Of a stretch of DNA of 64,000 bases, positions 50,035 to 60,014 are shown piece by piece. Where the stretch lies: positions 21,391-85,390 of the forward strand of contig NZ_LRUN01000043.1 in NCBI RefSeq assembly GCF_001679645.1. The letters are read 5' to 3'. Each line of letters begins with the position of its first letter. The first letter of the stretch is position 1. This stretch comes from Pseudomonas bananamidigenes (GTDB lineage: Bacteria; Pseudomonadota; Gammaproteobacteria; Pseudomonadales; Pseudomonadaceae). The translations under genes and the position numbers were made by a program. The notes beneath the pieces are model-generated. The model did no database searches. It saw only the letters and a program-made list of their open reading frames with translations, and was not told the DNA's origin.

Positions 50035-52896
50035 ATGCTCGAGTTCACTGTAGAGCAGATATCCATGAGCCAGTCGGCTGTGGATAAGCCCGCCGCTTTG
50101 CAATTGCTGGCCAGTCATCTGGTCGCTGATGGCCTTGTCGCCGACGGATACCTCGCCGGCCTGCAGGCCCGCGAGGCTCAGGGCTCGACTTTCCTCGGCC
50201 AAGGCATTGCGATCCCCCACGGCACGCCCGAGACCCGCGACCAGGTGTTCGCCACCGGCGTGCGGCTGATGCAGTTTCCCGACGGCGTGGATTGGGGTGA
50301 CGGCCAGATCGTCTATCTGGCCATCGGCATCGCCGCCAAATCCGACGAACACCTGCGTCTGCTGCAACTGTTGACCCGTGCCCTCGGCGAGACCGATCTG
50401 GGCCAGGCCTTGCGCCGGGCCAGTTCGCCCGAAGCCCTGCTGAAATTGTTGCAGGGCGCGCCGCAGGAACTGGCGCTGGATGCGCAGATGATTGGCCTCG
50501 GGGTCTCCGCCGACGATTTCGAAGAACTGGTCTGGCGCGGTGCGCGTTTGCTGCGTCAGGCCGATTGCGTGAGCAACGGTTTTGCCGGCGTGTTGCAGCA
50601 AGTCGAAGCGTTGCCGCTGGGGGACGGCCTGTGGTGGCTGCACAGTGAGCAGACCGTGAAGCGTCCGGGCCTGGCCTTCGTTACGCCGGACAAACCGATG
50701 CGTTACCTCGGTCAGCCTCTCAGCGGTCTGTTTTGCCTGGCCAGCCTCGGCGAAGCGCATCAGGCGTTGCTCGAGCGTTTGTGCGCATTGCTGATCGAAG
50801 GTCGCGGCCATGAATTGGGTCGCGCCACCAGCAGCCGTAAAGTCCTTGAAGTGCTCGGCGGCGAATTGCCTGCCGACTGGCCGAGTGCGCGGATTGCCCT
50901 GGCCAACGCCCATGGTCTGCACGCACGTCCCGCGAAAATCCTCGCGCAACTGGCGAAGAGTTTCGAGGGTGAAATCCGCATTCGCATCGTCGACGGTCAG
51001 GACAGCGCCGTGTCGGTGAAAAGCCTGAGCAAACTGCTGAGCCTCGGCGCCCGTCGCGGTCAGGTGCTGGAGATCATCGCCGAGCCGAGCATCGCCGCCG
51101 ACGCCTTGCCGGCCTTGCTGGCGGCCATTGAAGAGGGGCTCGGTGAAGAAGTCGAACCGTTGCCGGCAGTCAGTCAGCAGCGCGAAGTCATTGCCGATGT
51201 CGCCGAAGTCTTGAGTGCCCCGGCTTCCGGCAGCCTGCTGCAAGCGATTCCCGCCGCCCCCGGCATCGCCATCGGCCCGGCGCATATTCAGGTCCAGCAA
51301 ACCATCGATTACCCGCTGCGTGGCGAGTCTGCCGCCATCGAGCGCGAACGTCTGAAAAACGCGCTGGCCGAGGTACGTCAGGACATTCAGGGTCTGATCG
51401 AACGCAGCAAGGCCAAGGCGATCCGCGAGATTTTCATCACTCACCAGGAAATGCTCGACGACCCGGAACTCACCGATGAAGTCGACACCCGCCTCAAGCA
51501 GGGCGAAAGCGCGGAAGCGGCCTGGATGGCGGTGATCGAGGCCGCCGCGAAACAACAGGAAACCCTGCTCGACGCCTTGCTCGCCGAACGCGCCGCCGAT
51601 CTGCGCGACATCGGGCGTCGGGTGCTGGCGCAACTGTGTGGCGTGCAGATGCCCGCCGAGCCAGAGCAACCGTACATTCTGGTGATGGACGAGGTCGGTC
51701 CGTCCGACGTGGCGCGACTGGATCCGGCACGGGTCGCGGGGATTGTGACTGCACGCGGTGGCGCCACCGCTCACAGCGCAATCGTGGCTCGCGCGCTGGG
51801 CATTCCGGCATTGGTCGGTGCGGGCGCAGCGGTGCTGCTGCTGAATCCGGGCACGCCGTTGCTGCTCGACGGCCAGCGCGGTCGTCTGCATGTCGATGCC
51901 GATGCCGCGACCCTGCAACGCGCTGCCGAAGAGCGTGACACTCGCGAACAACGCTTGAAGGCCGCCGCCGAGCAACGCCACCAGCCGGCACACACCACCG
52001 ACGGCCACGCCGTGGAAGTGTTTGCCAACATCGGTGAAAGCGCCGGTGTCAGCAGCGCGGTGGAGCAGGGCGCCGAAGGCATCGGTCTGCTGCGCACCGA
52101 ACTGATTTTCATGGCCCATCCCCAGGCGCCGGACGAAGCGACTCAGGAAGCCGAGTACCGGCGCGTCCTCGACGGGCTCGCCGGGCGCCCGCTGGTGGTG
52201 CGCACCCTCGATGTGGGGGGCGACAAACCGCTGCCGTATTGGCCGATTGCCAAAGAAGAAAATCCGTTCCTCGGCGTGCGCGGGATTCGCCTGACCCTGC
52301 AGCGTCCGCAGATCATGGAGGCGCAATTGCGCGCCTTGCTGCGTTCGGCGGACGACCGCCCGCTGCGCATCATGTTCCCGATGGTCGGCAGCGTCGAAGA
52401 GTGGCGTCAGGCTCGTGAGATGACCGAGCGTCTGCGCCGGGAGATCCCGGTCGCCGACCTGCAACTGGGGATCATGATCGAAGTGCCGTCCGCCGCGTTG
52501 CTGGCGCCGGTGCTGGCCAAGGAGGTGGACTTCTTCAGCGTCGGCACCAACGACCTGACCCAATACACCCTGGCCATCGACCGTGGTCATCCGACCCTGT
52601 CCGCCCAGGCTGACGGCCTGCACCCGGCGGTGCTGCAACTGATCGATATCACCGTGCGCGCAGCCCATGCCCACGGCAAATGGGTCGGCGTCTGCGGCGA
52701 ACTGGCGGCGGATCCGCTGGCAGTGCCGGTGCTGGTCGGACTGGGTGTGGATGAGCTTAGCGTGTCCGGACGCAGCATCGCCGAGGTCAAGGCGCGCATC
52801 CGCGAACTCAGCCTGACCCGGACGCAAACCCTTGCTCAACAAGCCCTGGCAGTGGGCAGCGCCGACGAAGTGCGCGCATTAGTGGAGGCCCTGTAA
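50035..52896 (+). CDS. fruB: FruB, fructose PTS multiphosphoryl transfer protein (EIIA-HPr-EI)
   Basis: The product is 953 aa. An EIIA-Fru domain at residues 1-145 carries phospho-His62 in IAIPHG. A linker precedes HPr (about 285-370, AHGLHARPAKILAQL). A full enzyme I follows (about 400-953, phospho-His in TARGGATAHSAIVARALG and PEP-binding near EVDFFSVGTNDLTQYTLA). It transfers phosphate from PEP to FruA. It overlaps fruK by one base. It is the only sugar PTS in the window. Confidence 0.98.
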   Translation: MLEFTVEQISMSQSAVDKPAALQLLASHLVADGLVADGYLAGLQAREAQGSTFLGQGIAIPHGTPETRDQVFATGVRLMQFPDGVDWGDGQIVYLAIGIAAKSDEHLRLLQLLTRALGETDLGQALRRASSPEALLKLLQGAPQELALDAQMIGLGVSADDFEELVWRGARLLRQADCVSNGFAGVLQQVEALPLGDGLWWLHSEQTVKRPGLAFVTPDKPMRYLGQPLSGLFCLASLGEAHQALLERLCALLIEGRGHELGRATSSRKVLEVLGGELPADWPSARIALANAHGLHARPAKILAQLAKSFEGEIRIRIVDGQDSAVSVKSLSKLLSLGARRGQVLEIIAEPSIAADALPALLAAIEEGLGEEVEPLPAVSQQREVIADVAEVLSAPASGSLLQAIPAAPGIAIGPAHIQVQQTIDYPLRGESAAIERERLKNALAEVRQDIQGLIERSKAKAIREIFITHQEMLDDPELTDEVDTRLKQGESAEAAWMAVIEAAAKQQETLLDALLAERAADLRDIGRRVLAQLCGVQMPAEPEQPYILVMDEVGPSDVARLDPARVAGIVTARGGATAHSAIVARALGIPALVGAGAAVLLLNPGTPLLLDGQRGRLHVDADAATLQRAAEERDTREQRLKAAAEQRHQPAHTTDGHAVEVFANIGESAGVSSAVEQGAEGIGLLRTELIFMAHPQAPDEATQEAEYRRVLDGLAGRPLVVRTLDVGGDKPLPYWPIAKEENPFLGVRGIRLTLQRPQIMEAQLRALLRSADDRPLRIMFPMVGSVEEWRQAREMTERLRREIPVADLQLGIMIEVPSAALLAPVLAKEVDFFSVGTNDLTQYTLAIDRGHPTLSAQADGLHPAVLQLIDITVRAAHAHGKWVGVCGELAADPLAVPVLVGLGVDELSVSGRSIAEVKARIRELSLTRTQTLAQQALAVGSADEVRALVEAL

Positions 52897-53837
52897 TGGC
52901 CAGGATTCTTACCCTGACCCTCAATCCGGCGCTGGACCTTACGGTGCAGTTGCCAACGCTGGTGGCCGGTCAGGTCAATCGCAGCGACGAGATGCACACC
53001 CACGCCGCCGGCAAAGGCGTGAACGTAGCTCAGGTTCTGGCTGACCTCGGGCATCAACTGACGGTCAGCGGTTTTCTCGGCGAGGACAATCTGCAGGCGT
53101 TCGAAAACCTGTTCGCCAAGCGCGGTTTTGTCGATGCCTTCATCCGCGTTCCGGGTGAAACCCGCAGCAACATCAAGGTCGCTGAACAGAGCGGTCGCAT
53201 CACCGATATCAATGGCCCGGGTCCGGTTGTGGGCGTGGTGGCGCAACAGGCGTTGCTCGATCGCCTGGTACAGATCGCTCCGGGGCATGACGCGGTGGTG
53301 GTGGCTGGCAGTCTGCCGCGTGGGGTCAGTGCGAATTGGTTGCGTGAATTGATCGAGCGCCTGAAGGGACAGGGCCTGAAAGTCGCGCTGGACACCAGCG
53401 GCGAAGCGTTGCGCACGGCACTCAAGGCCGGCCCGTGGCTGATCAAACCGAATACCGAAGAGCTGGCCGACGCGCTGGGGTGTGAAGTGCTGTCCCACGT
53501 CGCAGAGGCAGAAGCGGCCAATCGATTGCACGCCCAAGGCATCGAGCATGTGGTGGTTTCCCACGGTGCCGAGGGCGTGAACTGGTTCAGCGTCGGCTCG
53601 GCGCTGCATGCCACGCCGCCGAAGGTCAGCGTCGCCAGCACGGTGGGCGCCGGGGACTCGTTGCTGGCCGGCATGCTCCACGGTCTGCTCAGTGCCGACA
53701 CGCCGGAGCAAACCCTGCGCACAGCTACGGCGATTGCGGCTCAGGCGGTCACCCAGATCGGTTTCGGCATTCACGATGTCGCGCAACTGGCGCGGCTCGA
53801 ACAGGGCGTGCGCGTGCGCCCCCTGACAGAACAATAA
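52896..53837 (+). CDS. fruK: 1-phosphofructokinase FruK
   Basis: The product is 313 aa of the PfkB/ribokinase fold. It begins ARILTLTLNPALDLTVQLP, carries AAGKGVNVAQVLADLG near residue 40, and has the catalytic signature ASTVGAGDSLLAGMLHGL near residue 250. It phosphorylates fructose-1-phosphate to fructose-1,6-bisphosphate and so removes the Cra effector. It is translationally coupled to fruB (TAATG). Confidence 0.97.
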   Translation: MARILTLTLNPALDLTVQLPTLVAGQVNRSDEMHTHAAGKGVNVAQVLADLGHQLTVSGFLGEDNLQAFENLFAKRGFVDAFIRVPGETRSNIKVAEQSGRITDINGPGPVVGVVAQQALLDRLVQIAPGHDAVVVAGSLPRGVSANWLRELIERLKGQGLKVALDTSGEALRTALKAGPWLIKPNTEELADALGCEVLSHVAEAEAANRLHAQGIEHVVVSHGAEGVNWFSVGSALHATPPKVSVASTVGAGDSLLAGMLHGLLSADTPEQTLRTATAIAAQAVTQIGFGIHDVAQLARLEQGVRVRPLTEQ

Positions 53838-53848
53838 GAGGGTTTGTC

Positions 53849-55582
53849 ATGAAGTTAGCCATTGTCACGGCCTGCCCGAACGGCATGGTCACCAGTGTGC
53901 TGTGCGCCCGGTTGCTGGATGCGGCGGCCCAGCGTCAGGGCTGGAGCACCAGCGTCGAGGTGGTGGATGCGGCGCATCCGGAACGCGCGTTGTCGGCAGC
54001 GACCCTCGATGCGGCGGAATGGGTGTTGCTGGTGGCCACCGGTGATGTCGACATGAGCCGTTTCGTAGGCAAGCGCGTGTACCGGATCGCACCGGCGCAA
54101 GCGTTGCAGGATGTCGAAGCGGTGCTGCGTCGCGGTGCCGAAGAAGCCGAAATTCATGTCGCAAGTGAAGTTGCTCCGGCTGCCGTCGAGCAACGCGTGC
54201 CACGCATTGTCGCCATCACGGCGTGCCCGACCGGCGTGGCCCACACCTTCATGGCCGCCGAAGCCTTGCAGCAAGCGGCCAGGCGTCTGGGCTACGAGTT
54301 TCAGGTGGAAACCCAAGGCTCGGTGGGGGCAAAAAATCCCCTGAGCGCGACGGCGATTGCCGAGGCCGACGTGGTGCTGCTGGCGGCGGATATCGAAGTC
54401 GCCACCGAGCGTTTCGCCGGCAAGAAAATCTACCGCTGCGGCACCGGGATTGCGTTGAAGCAGTCCGAAGCCACGCTGAAAAAAGCCCTGGCCGAAGGCA
54501 AGCAGGAAAGTGCGGCAAGCGACGGCAAGGCCCCGGCCAAACAAGAGAAGACGGGCGTCTACAAACACCTGCTGACCGGTGTGTCGTTCATGTTGCCGAT
54601 GGTGGTGGCGGGCGGTCTGATGATTGCGTTGTCGTTCGTGTTCGGCATCACCGCGTTCAAGGAAGAAGGCACGCTGGCGGCGGCGTTGATGCAGATCGGT
54701 GGCGAGACCGCGTTCAAATTGATGGTGCCGTTGCTGGCCGGTTACATCGCTTACTCGATTGCCGACCGTCCGGGGCTGGCGCCGGGGATGATCGGCGGTT
54801 TGCTGGCAAGTACGCTGGGCGCCGGTTTCATCGGCGGGATCGTCGCCGGCTTCATTGCCGGTTACGCGGCGAAGCTGATCAGTCGTTATGTGGCGTTGCC
54901 GCAGAGTCTGGAAGCGCTGAAGCCGATTTTGATCATCCCGCTGTTCGCCAGCCTGATCACCGGGCTGGTGATGATTTACGTGGTCGGCAAACCGGTGGCC
55001 GGGATGCTCGCGGCGCTCACGCATTTCCTCGACAGCATGGGCACCACCAACGCGATCCTGCTCGGCGTGCTGCTGGGCGGCATGATGTGCGTCGACCTCG
55101 GCGGGCCGATCAACAAGGCTGCCTATGCGTTTTCGGTGGGGCTGCTGGCCTCGCAGAGTTATGCACCGATGGCCGCGACCATGGCCGCCGGCATGGTGCC
55201 GCCGATCGGTCTGGGCATTGCCACGTTCATCGCCCGGCGCAAGTTCGCCCAGACCGAACGCGAGGCGGGTAAAGCGGCGCTGGTGCTGGGCCTGTGCTTC
55301 ATCTCCGAAGGAGCGATTCCGTTTGCCGCGAAAGACCCGCTGCGGGTAATTCCGGCCAGCATTGCCGGCGGTGCGCTGACCGGTGCGTTGTCGATGTACT
55401 TCGGTTGCAAGCTGATGGCGCCCCACGGAGGCCTATTTGTGCTGGCGATTCCGAATGCGATCAACCATGCGGCGCTGTACCTGTTGGCCATCGTCGCGGG
55501 CAGTCTGTTGACGGCGGTGGTGTATGCGCTGGTCAAGCGTCCGGAAACCGCCGACTTGTCAATGGAACCCGCCAAGGCATGA
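53849..55582 (+). CDS. fruA: FruA, fructose PTS EIIBC permease with tandem EIIB domains
   Basis: The product is 577 aa. An N-terminal EIIB-like domain (residues 1-100, IVTACPNGMVTSVLCARLL) is followed by a second, canonical one (about 115-215, AITACPTGVAHTFMAAEAL, phospho-cysteine in ACPTG). The EIIC permease then has roughly nine to ten membrane segments. It imports fructose as fructose-1-phosphate. The IIB'-IIB-IIC order is also known for E. coli FruA. It ends the fruBKA operon. Confidence 0.97.
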   Translation: MKLAIVTACPNGMVTSVLCARLLDAAAQRQGWSTSVEVVDAAHPERALSAATLDAAEWVLLVATGDVDMSRFVGKRVYRIAPAQALQDVEAVLRRGAEEAEIHVASEVAPAAVEQRVPRIVAITACPTGVAHTFMAAEALQQAARRLGYEFQVETQGSVGAKNPLSATAIAEADVVLLAADIEVATERFAGKKIYRCGTGIALKQSEATLKKALAEGKQESAASDGKAPAKQEKTGVYKHLLTGVSFMLPMVVAGGLMIALSFVFGITAFKEEGTLAAALMQIGGETAFKLMVPLLAGYIAYSIADRPGLAPGMIGGLLASTLGAGFIGGIVAGFIAGYAAKLISRYVALPQSLEALKPILIIPLFASLITGLVMIYVVGKPVAGMLAALTHFLDSMGTTNAILLGVLLGGMMCVDLGGPINKAAYAFSVGLLASQSYAPMAATMAAGMVPPIGLGIATFIARRKFAQTEREAGKAALVLGLCFISEGAIPFAAKDPLRVIPASIAGGALTGALSMYFGCKLMAPHGGLFVLAIPNAINHAALYLLAIVAGSLLTAVVYALVKRPETADLSMEPAKA

Positions 55583-55597
55583 CACCGTACTAAAACT

Positions 55598-55684
55598 GTG
55601 GGAGCGAGCCTGCTCGCGAATGCGGTCTGTCAGTCAAATGGATGTTGACTGGCACACTGCTTTCGCGAGCAGGCTCGCTCCCAC
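55598..55684. repeat. REPIN between fruA and the PhoD-type gene
   Basis: Bases 55598-55620 and 55662-55684 are perfect 23-bp reverse complements, each of the GTGGGAGCGAGC type, with a 41-base spacer. It is of a different REP subclass from the doublet at 5245. It may also help end the fru transcript. Confidence 0.92.
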
Positions 55685-55753
55685 TTGGGTTGTTGGTGTC
55701 ATGTCTATTTCATGATCCCGTGGTTAAGTTTTCCTTTTTTCAGGGAGAACAGC

Positions 55754-57295
55754 ATGAGCGATTTCAACCTCGGTCGCCGGCGCGTGATGCAAGTGGTCGG
55801 TGCCGGTCTGCTGATGCCGAGTCTGGCCCCGGCCGTGATTGCTTCGGTCAAGGACCGACCACAACTCACCGACGGCGTGCAGTCCGGCGACCTGCAGGGC
55901 GACCGGGCGATGATCTGGAGTCGCACCGACCGCCCGGCGCGGATGGTGGTGGAGTGGGACACCCGCAGTCAGTTCCGCCAGCCACGACGTGTCGTTTCTA
56001 CGCTGGCCGATGCCCGCAGCGACTTCACCGCCCGCGTCGAACTTTCCGGATTACCCGCCGATCAGGCGATTTTCTACCGCGTGTATTTCAAGGACGCCCA
56101 GACCGGTGTTGCCAGTGAGCCGTGGCTCGGGCACCTGCGCAGTGCGCCGACGGCGCGGCGCAACATCCGTTTCGTCTGGAGCGGCGATACGGTCGGTCAG
56201 GGTTTCGGCATCAACCCGGATATCGGCGGCATGCGTATCTACGAATCCATGCGTTTGCGCCTGCCGGACTTCTTTATCCACAGCGGCGACACCATCTACG
56301 CCGACGGCCCGGTACCGGCGCAACTGACCACCGAAGGTGGCCGCGTATGGCGCAACCTCACCACGGAAGCCAAGAGCAAGGTCGCCCAGACCCTCGACGA
56401 TTATCGCGGCAACTATCGCTACAACCTGATGGATGAAAACATCCGCCGTTTCAACGCCGAAGTGCCACAGATCTGGCAGTGGGACGATCATGAAGTGGTC
56501 AACAACTGGTCGCCGGGCAAACAACTCGACGAGCGCTATCAGGAAAAGGATATCCACACCCTGGTCGGGTGCGCGCGTCAGGCCTGGCTCGAATATTCGC
56601 CGATGCGCCGTCAGGCAGCGGACGGTGGCGGGCGGATTTATCGCAAGTTGAGTTATGGGCCGATGCTCGATGTCTTCGTGCTCGACATGCGCAGCTATCG
56701 CGGCGCCAACGATGACAATCTCGGGGCGGAAAAACCGTTCCTCGGGCGCGAGCAACTGAACTGGCTCAAGCGCGGATTGAAGGCCTCGAAAGCCCAGTGG
56801 AAAGTCATCGCTGCCGACATGCCGATCGGCCTGGGCGTGCCCGACGGTGAAGTCAGCCCCGGCGTGCCGCGTTGGGAAGCCGTGGCCAATGGCGATCCCG
56901 GTCCGGCTCAGGGCCGTGAGCTGGAAGTCGCGGAATTGCTTGGGTTCCTGCGTAAACATCAGGTGCGCAATTTCGTGTTCCTGACAGCGGACGTGCATTA
57001 CTGCGCAGCCCATCACTATCACCCGGACCGTGCGGCGTTCCAGGATTTCGAGCCGTTCTGGGAGTTTGTTGCAGGACCCTTGAACGCCGGAAGTTTCGGG
57101 CCCAATCCGCTGGACAAGACCTTCGGCCCTGAAGTGGTGTTCCAGAAAGCGCCACCGACGCAAAACGCCTCGCCGTTTGCCGGTTTCCAGTTTTTTGGCG
57201 AGGTGAATATCGAGGGGCAGAGCGGGGAGATGAGCGTGGTGTTGCGGGATCTGAACGGGGTGGCGGTGTTTGAGCAGAAGTTGCAGCCGGTCTGA
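55754..57295 (+). CDS. PhoD-type alkaline phosphatase/phosphodiesterase, Tat-exported
   Basis: The product is 513 aa from ATG 55754 after AGGGAG. The twin-arginine signal is LGRRRVMQVVGAGLLMPSLAPAVIA (residues 6-30). A PhoD N-terminal domain and a metallophosphatase domain follow, with FVWSGDT, FFIHSGDTIYADGP, WDDHEVVNNW and FLTADVHYCAAHHYHP as metal-ligand segments. It is probably a secreted calcium/iron-dependent phosphodiesterase, as for other PhoD enzymes. No Pho box was recognised; the REPIN lies in its upstream region. Confidence 0.92.
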   Translation: MSDFNLGRRRVMQVVGAGLLMPSLAPAVIASVKDRPQLTDGVQSGDLQGDRAMIWSRTDRPARMVVEWDTRSQFRQPRRVVSTLADARSDFTARVELSGLPADQAIFYRVYFKDAQTGVASEPWLGHLRSAPTARRNIRFVWSGDTVGQGFGINPDIGGMRIYESMRLRLPDFFIHSGDTIYADGPVPAQLTTEGGRVWRNLTTEAKSKVAQTLDDYRGNYRYNLMDENIRRFNAEVPQIWQWDDHEVVNNWSPGKQLDERYQEKDIHTLVGCARQAWLEYSPMRRQAADGGGRIYRKLSYGPMLDVFVLDMRSYRGANDDNLGAEKPFLGREQLNWLKRGLKASKAQWKVIAADMPIGLGVPDGEVSPGVPRWEAVANGDPGPAQGRELEVAELLGFLRKHQVRNFVFLTADVHYCAAHHYHPDRAAFQDFEPFWEFVAGPLNAGSFGPNPLDKTFGPEVVFQKAPPTQNASPFAGFQFFGEVNIEGQSGEMSVVLRDLNGVAVFEQKLQPV

Positions 57296-57312
57296 GTTCA
57301 GCGCAAACAAAC

Positions 57313-57340
57313 TGTGGGAGCGAGCAGGCTCGCTCCCACA
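57313..57340. repeat. single REP palindrome
   Basis: TGTGGGAGCGAGC-AG-GCTCGCTCCCACA is a 13-bp stem with a 2-base loop, of the same subclass as the REPIN at 55598. It lies between convergent genes. Confidence 0.9.
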
Positions 57341-57352
57341 GGAATTTTGATG

Positions 57353-58153
57353 TCAGTAAACGTCGCGGCGGTAGCGCCCCTGTTCGATTAGACGTTCGAC
57401 TTCTTCGGCGCCGAGGATGTCATGCAGGGCCAGGTCGACGCCTGAAGCCATGCCTTGCAGGCTGCCGCAGATGTAGATCACGGCACCGTCCGCCAGCCAC
57501 TTTTTCAGTTCATCAGCCGATTCGCGCAAGCGATCCTGCACGTAGATCTTCTCGGCCTGATCCCGGGAGAACGCCAGGTCCAGTCGCGCCAGATCACCAT
57601 TGATCAGCCACTCTTCCAGTTCCGTACGGCACAGGAAATCGTGTTCCCGATTGCGCTCGCCGAACAACAGCCACTGGCGCTGCTGGCCGTCGGCGATCCG
57701 CGCCTTGAGCAGGCTGCGCAGGCCGGCAAGGCCGGTGCCGTTGCCCAGCAGGATCATCGGCACCGGCTGGTTCGGCAGATGGAAGCCACTGTTGCGGCGT
57801 ACCCGCAGGCTGATGCTGCCACCTACGGGAGCATGCTCGGTCAGCCAGCCGGAGCCGATGCCGAGGGTGCCGTCGCTGTGTTGTTCCTGACGCACGATCA
57901 GTTCCAGCACGCCGTCGGCAGCAATCGAGGCGATCGAATATTCGCGCATCGCCAGCGGCACCATCGCATCCACCAGCGCCTGAGCGTGCAGGCCCACCAG
58001 ATGGGCGCGGTGCTCGGGCAACTGGCGGGAGGCGAGGGCCGTTTCCAGCGTCTCTTCCAGACCGTTGACCTTCACGGTGGTTTCGCCACGGATGCCCAGG
58101 CCGTCGAGGAAATGTTCGATGGCCCAGGGGCAGTTGCGCGGCAGTACTTCCAC
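57353..58153 (-). CDS. C-terminal part: FAD/NADPH reductase module
   Basis: The 266 aa frame opens at a GTG that is internal to the ancestral gene. The FAD motif is REYSIAS near residue 70, the NADP-binding segments are LLGNGTGLAGLRSLLKARI near 135 and YICGSLQGMASGVDLALHDIL near 230, and the C-terminus is RYRRDVY as in sulfite-reductase alpha and cytochrome P450 reductases. No ribosome-binding site is obvious before the GTG, so separate expression is doubtful unless ribosomes slip on the C tract. Confidence 0.75.
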   Translation of the reverse strand: MEVLPRNCPWAIEHFLDGLGIRGETTVKVNGLEETLETALASRQLPEHRAHLVGLHAQALVDAMVPLAMREYSIASIAADGVLELIVRQEQHSDGTLGIGSGWLTEHAPVGGSISLRVRRNSGFHLPNQPVPMILLGNGTGLAGLRSLLKARIADGQQRQWLLFGERNREHDFLCRTELEEWLINGDLARLDLAFSRDQAEKIYVQDRLRESADELKKWLADGAVIYICGSLQGMASGVDLALHDILGAEEVERLIEQGRYRRDVY

Positions 58154-58178
58154 CAGATCGCCGGCCAGCCAGCTGCTG

Positions 58179-59882
58179 TTATCGGGGGGGCGTGAGTCCC
58201 AGCAGATAAACCGGCGAACCGCTGCTGTCAGGGTTCATCAATTCGCGGCGGGCCAGTGTCCAGTTGCTGTAGCTCGGTGCCTGCCAGGTGTCGACCGGTG
58301 TCTGCCCCGTGATCAGGCCGAGCTGGGTCTGCCAGTGCCGCAGCGCGTAGGGATCGCCGCTGTCGACTTCCACCGGGGCGAACAGGGTCGTGCCGCCATG
58401 TTCGCTCAGCCATTGATGCAGGCGTCGGGCGAAACCGCAGAAATGCTGATACTGGCGGTCGCCGAGCCCCAGTACGGAGTACTTGAGGTCGCCGAAAGCC
58501 GAGGCGCGACTCAGCACGTTGCGCTCGAAACCGCGAGCACTGTCCGGCGCCTCGCCGTCACCGAAGGTGCTGACCACGAACAGCGCGTTGTTTGATGCCT
58601 GCAGATCCTGTTCGCGGACATTCGCCAGCGGCTGGACCTTCACCGGCAAACCGGCGGCCTGCAACTGGCCGGCGGTCTGCCACGCCAGTTGCTCGGCAAA
58701 GCCGCTCTGGCTGGCGAAGCCGATCAGCCATGCCGGACCATCGCCCGCCGGCTGTTCGAGACCCTGACGGGCATCCTTTATCTGTTTTTTCTTGCGTCGG
58801 CGATCCAGGTACAGCAGCCATCCGGTGATGAAGAACAGTGGCATCAGTACTGACGCGACGGTCACGATGATCCGCCCGGCCAGGCCGAAGTAGCTGCCGA
58901 CGTGCAGCGCGTAAATGCTGGTCAGCAATTGCGCCTTGAAGCTCTTGTCGGCGTAGCGGTCGACCCGTTTGACGACGCCCGTGGCCGGGTCGAGAGTGAT
59001 CTGGTTGAGCGCACGCTCATGGGGAGAGCTGTCGAGCAGATAGAACACCGTCGCCGGTTGACCGGCCACTGGCGGCATGCGGATGTTGTAGGAGGCGAGG
59101 CCCGGACCTGCGGCGCTGTAGATGCTGAGCCACATGGCGGCGTAATCGGCGGTCGGCGCCGGGCCTTCGGGAGCCGGGCCACGACCGCCGCGCACGCGCT
59201 CGTTTTGCGGCGCATCCGACAGCAATTTTGTCAGGCCTTTGTTGTACCACTCGTAGGACCAGAACAGGCCGGTCAACGCCAGCAGCAAATAGACCAGCAT
59301 GCACCAGGTGCCGAACACCGAATGCAGGTCCCAGTTGAAACTGCGGCCCTTTTTCTTCCAGTCCAGGGTCAGCCACACACGCCAGCTGTTCCACTGACGC
59401 GGCCAGCGCAGGTACAGGCCGGACAGGCAAAAGAACAACAGCATCAGGGTACAGGCACCGGTGATGTTGCGACCGGTGTCGCCCATGGCGAGGAAACGGT
59501 GCAGCTGCAGCATCAGGCCGAAGAAATCCTCGCCGGTGACATCGCCCCTGAACTCGCCGGTGTACGGATCGAAGTAGCGCATCTCGCCACGGCGCTCACC
59601 CTTTGCCGGGGTGAACCAGACCCGCGCCGCATTGCCGCTGTCGGTCTCGACCGTGAGCATCGAAACGGTCATGCCCGAGGCTGCCTGAATGCGCGCCACC
59701 AGCTCGGCGGGCGGCAGGACGCCGGCGACCTGTTTTTCCACTTGCAGGACCGACGGATTGAGCGCCTTCAGGATCTCGTCTTGAAACGAATAGGCGGCGC
59801 CGGTGATGCCCATCAGGGCCAGTACCAGCCCGGCGGTGATGCCAAAAAACCAGTGCAACTGGAACAGGGTTTTCTTCAACAC
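58179..59882 (-). CDS. N-terminal part: PepSY membrane domain plus flavodoxin-like domain
   Basis: The product is 567 aa from GTG 59882. There are four membrane helices (residues 10-32, about 140-162, 192-215, 345-368) with PepSY-type periplasmic stretches, then an FMN-binding flavodoxin fold from about residue 395 ([42 protein letters not shown]). Such proteins move electrons across or to the inner membrane and are often linked to iron-siderophore reduction. The last three or four residues (PPR-stop) come from the shifted frame. Confidence 0.85.
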   Translation of the reverse strand: MLKKTLFQLHWFFGITAGLVLALMGITGAAYSFQDEILKALNPSVLQVEKQVAGVLPPAELVARIQAASGMTVSMLTVETDSGNAARVWFTPAKGERRGEMRYFDPYTGEFRGDVTGEDFFGLMLQLHRFLAMGDTGRNITGACTLMLLFFCLSGLYLRWPRQWNSWRVWLTLDWKKKGRSFNWDLHSVFGTWCMLVYLLLALTGLFWSYEWYNKGLTKLLSDAPQNERVRGGRGPAPEGPAPTADYAAMWLSIYSAAGPGLASYNIRMPPVAGQPATVFYLLDSSPHERALNQITLDPATGVVKRVDRYADKSFKAQLLTSIYALHVGSYFGLAGRIIVTVASVLMPLFFITGWLLYLDRRRKKKQIKDARQGLEQPAGDGPAWLIGFASQSGFAEQLAWQTAGQLQAAGLPVKVQPLANVREQDLQASNNALFVVSTFGDGEAPDSARGFERNVLSRASAFGDLKYSVLGLGDRQYQHFCGFARRLHQWLSEHGGTTLFAPVEVDSGDPYALRHWQTQLGLITGQTPVDTWQAPSYSNWTLARRELMNPDSSGSPVYLLGLTPPR

Positions 59883-59965
59883 GTCGCTTGCCTTGTCCGT
59901 CCGGAAATTGTTCTCACGGCGTGCATTATGCCGTGGGTTATCGAGAAACGTTCTTTATTGCGCAC

Positions 59966-59995
59966 AAAAGCCCCGTTCAAGCGAATGAACGGGGC
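59966..59995 (-). terminator. terminator of the TonB receptor gene
   Basis: GCCCCGTTCA and TGAACGGGGC form a 10-bp stem with a 6-base loop. On the minus strand it is followed by TTTTG. It separates the receptor from the PepSY flavoprotein gene. Confidence 0.88.
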
Positions 59996-60014
59996 CTGGA
60001 ACTTCCTTCTGCGA

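Larger units (their letters stand above)
57353..59882 (-). pseudogene. PepSY/flavodoxin/ferredoxin-reductase membrane flavoprotein, split by a frameshift
   Basis: Two adjacent frames together make one familiar Pseudomonas protein of about 840 aa, a PepSY transmembrane part joined to a sulfite-reductase-like flavodoxin and FAD/NADP module. The break is at a run of seven C's in the coding strand (G's at plus 58184-58190). Removing one C gives ...[21 protein letters not shown], joining the two halves without a gap. As read, translation stops at 58179. In P. aeruginosa the intact gene stands next to a TonB receptor and piuC as here. The cause may be a true mutation, a slippery or phase-variable tract, or a sequencing error. 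Confidence 0.85.

Noticed and set aside
50011..52842. 943-codon open frame antisense to fruB
   Set aside because: Same GC-bias shadow effect; its composition is rich in Gln/Arg/His/Gly without domain motifs.
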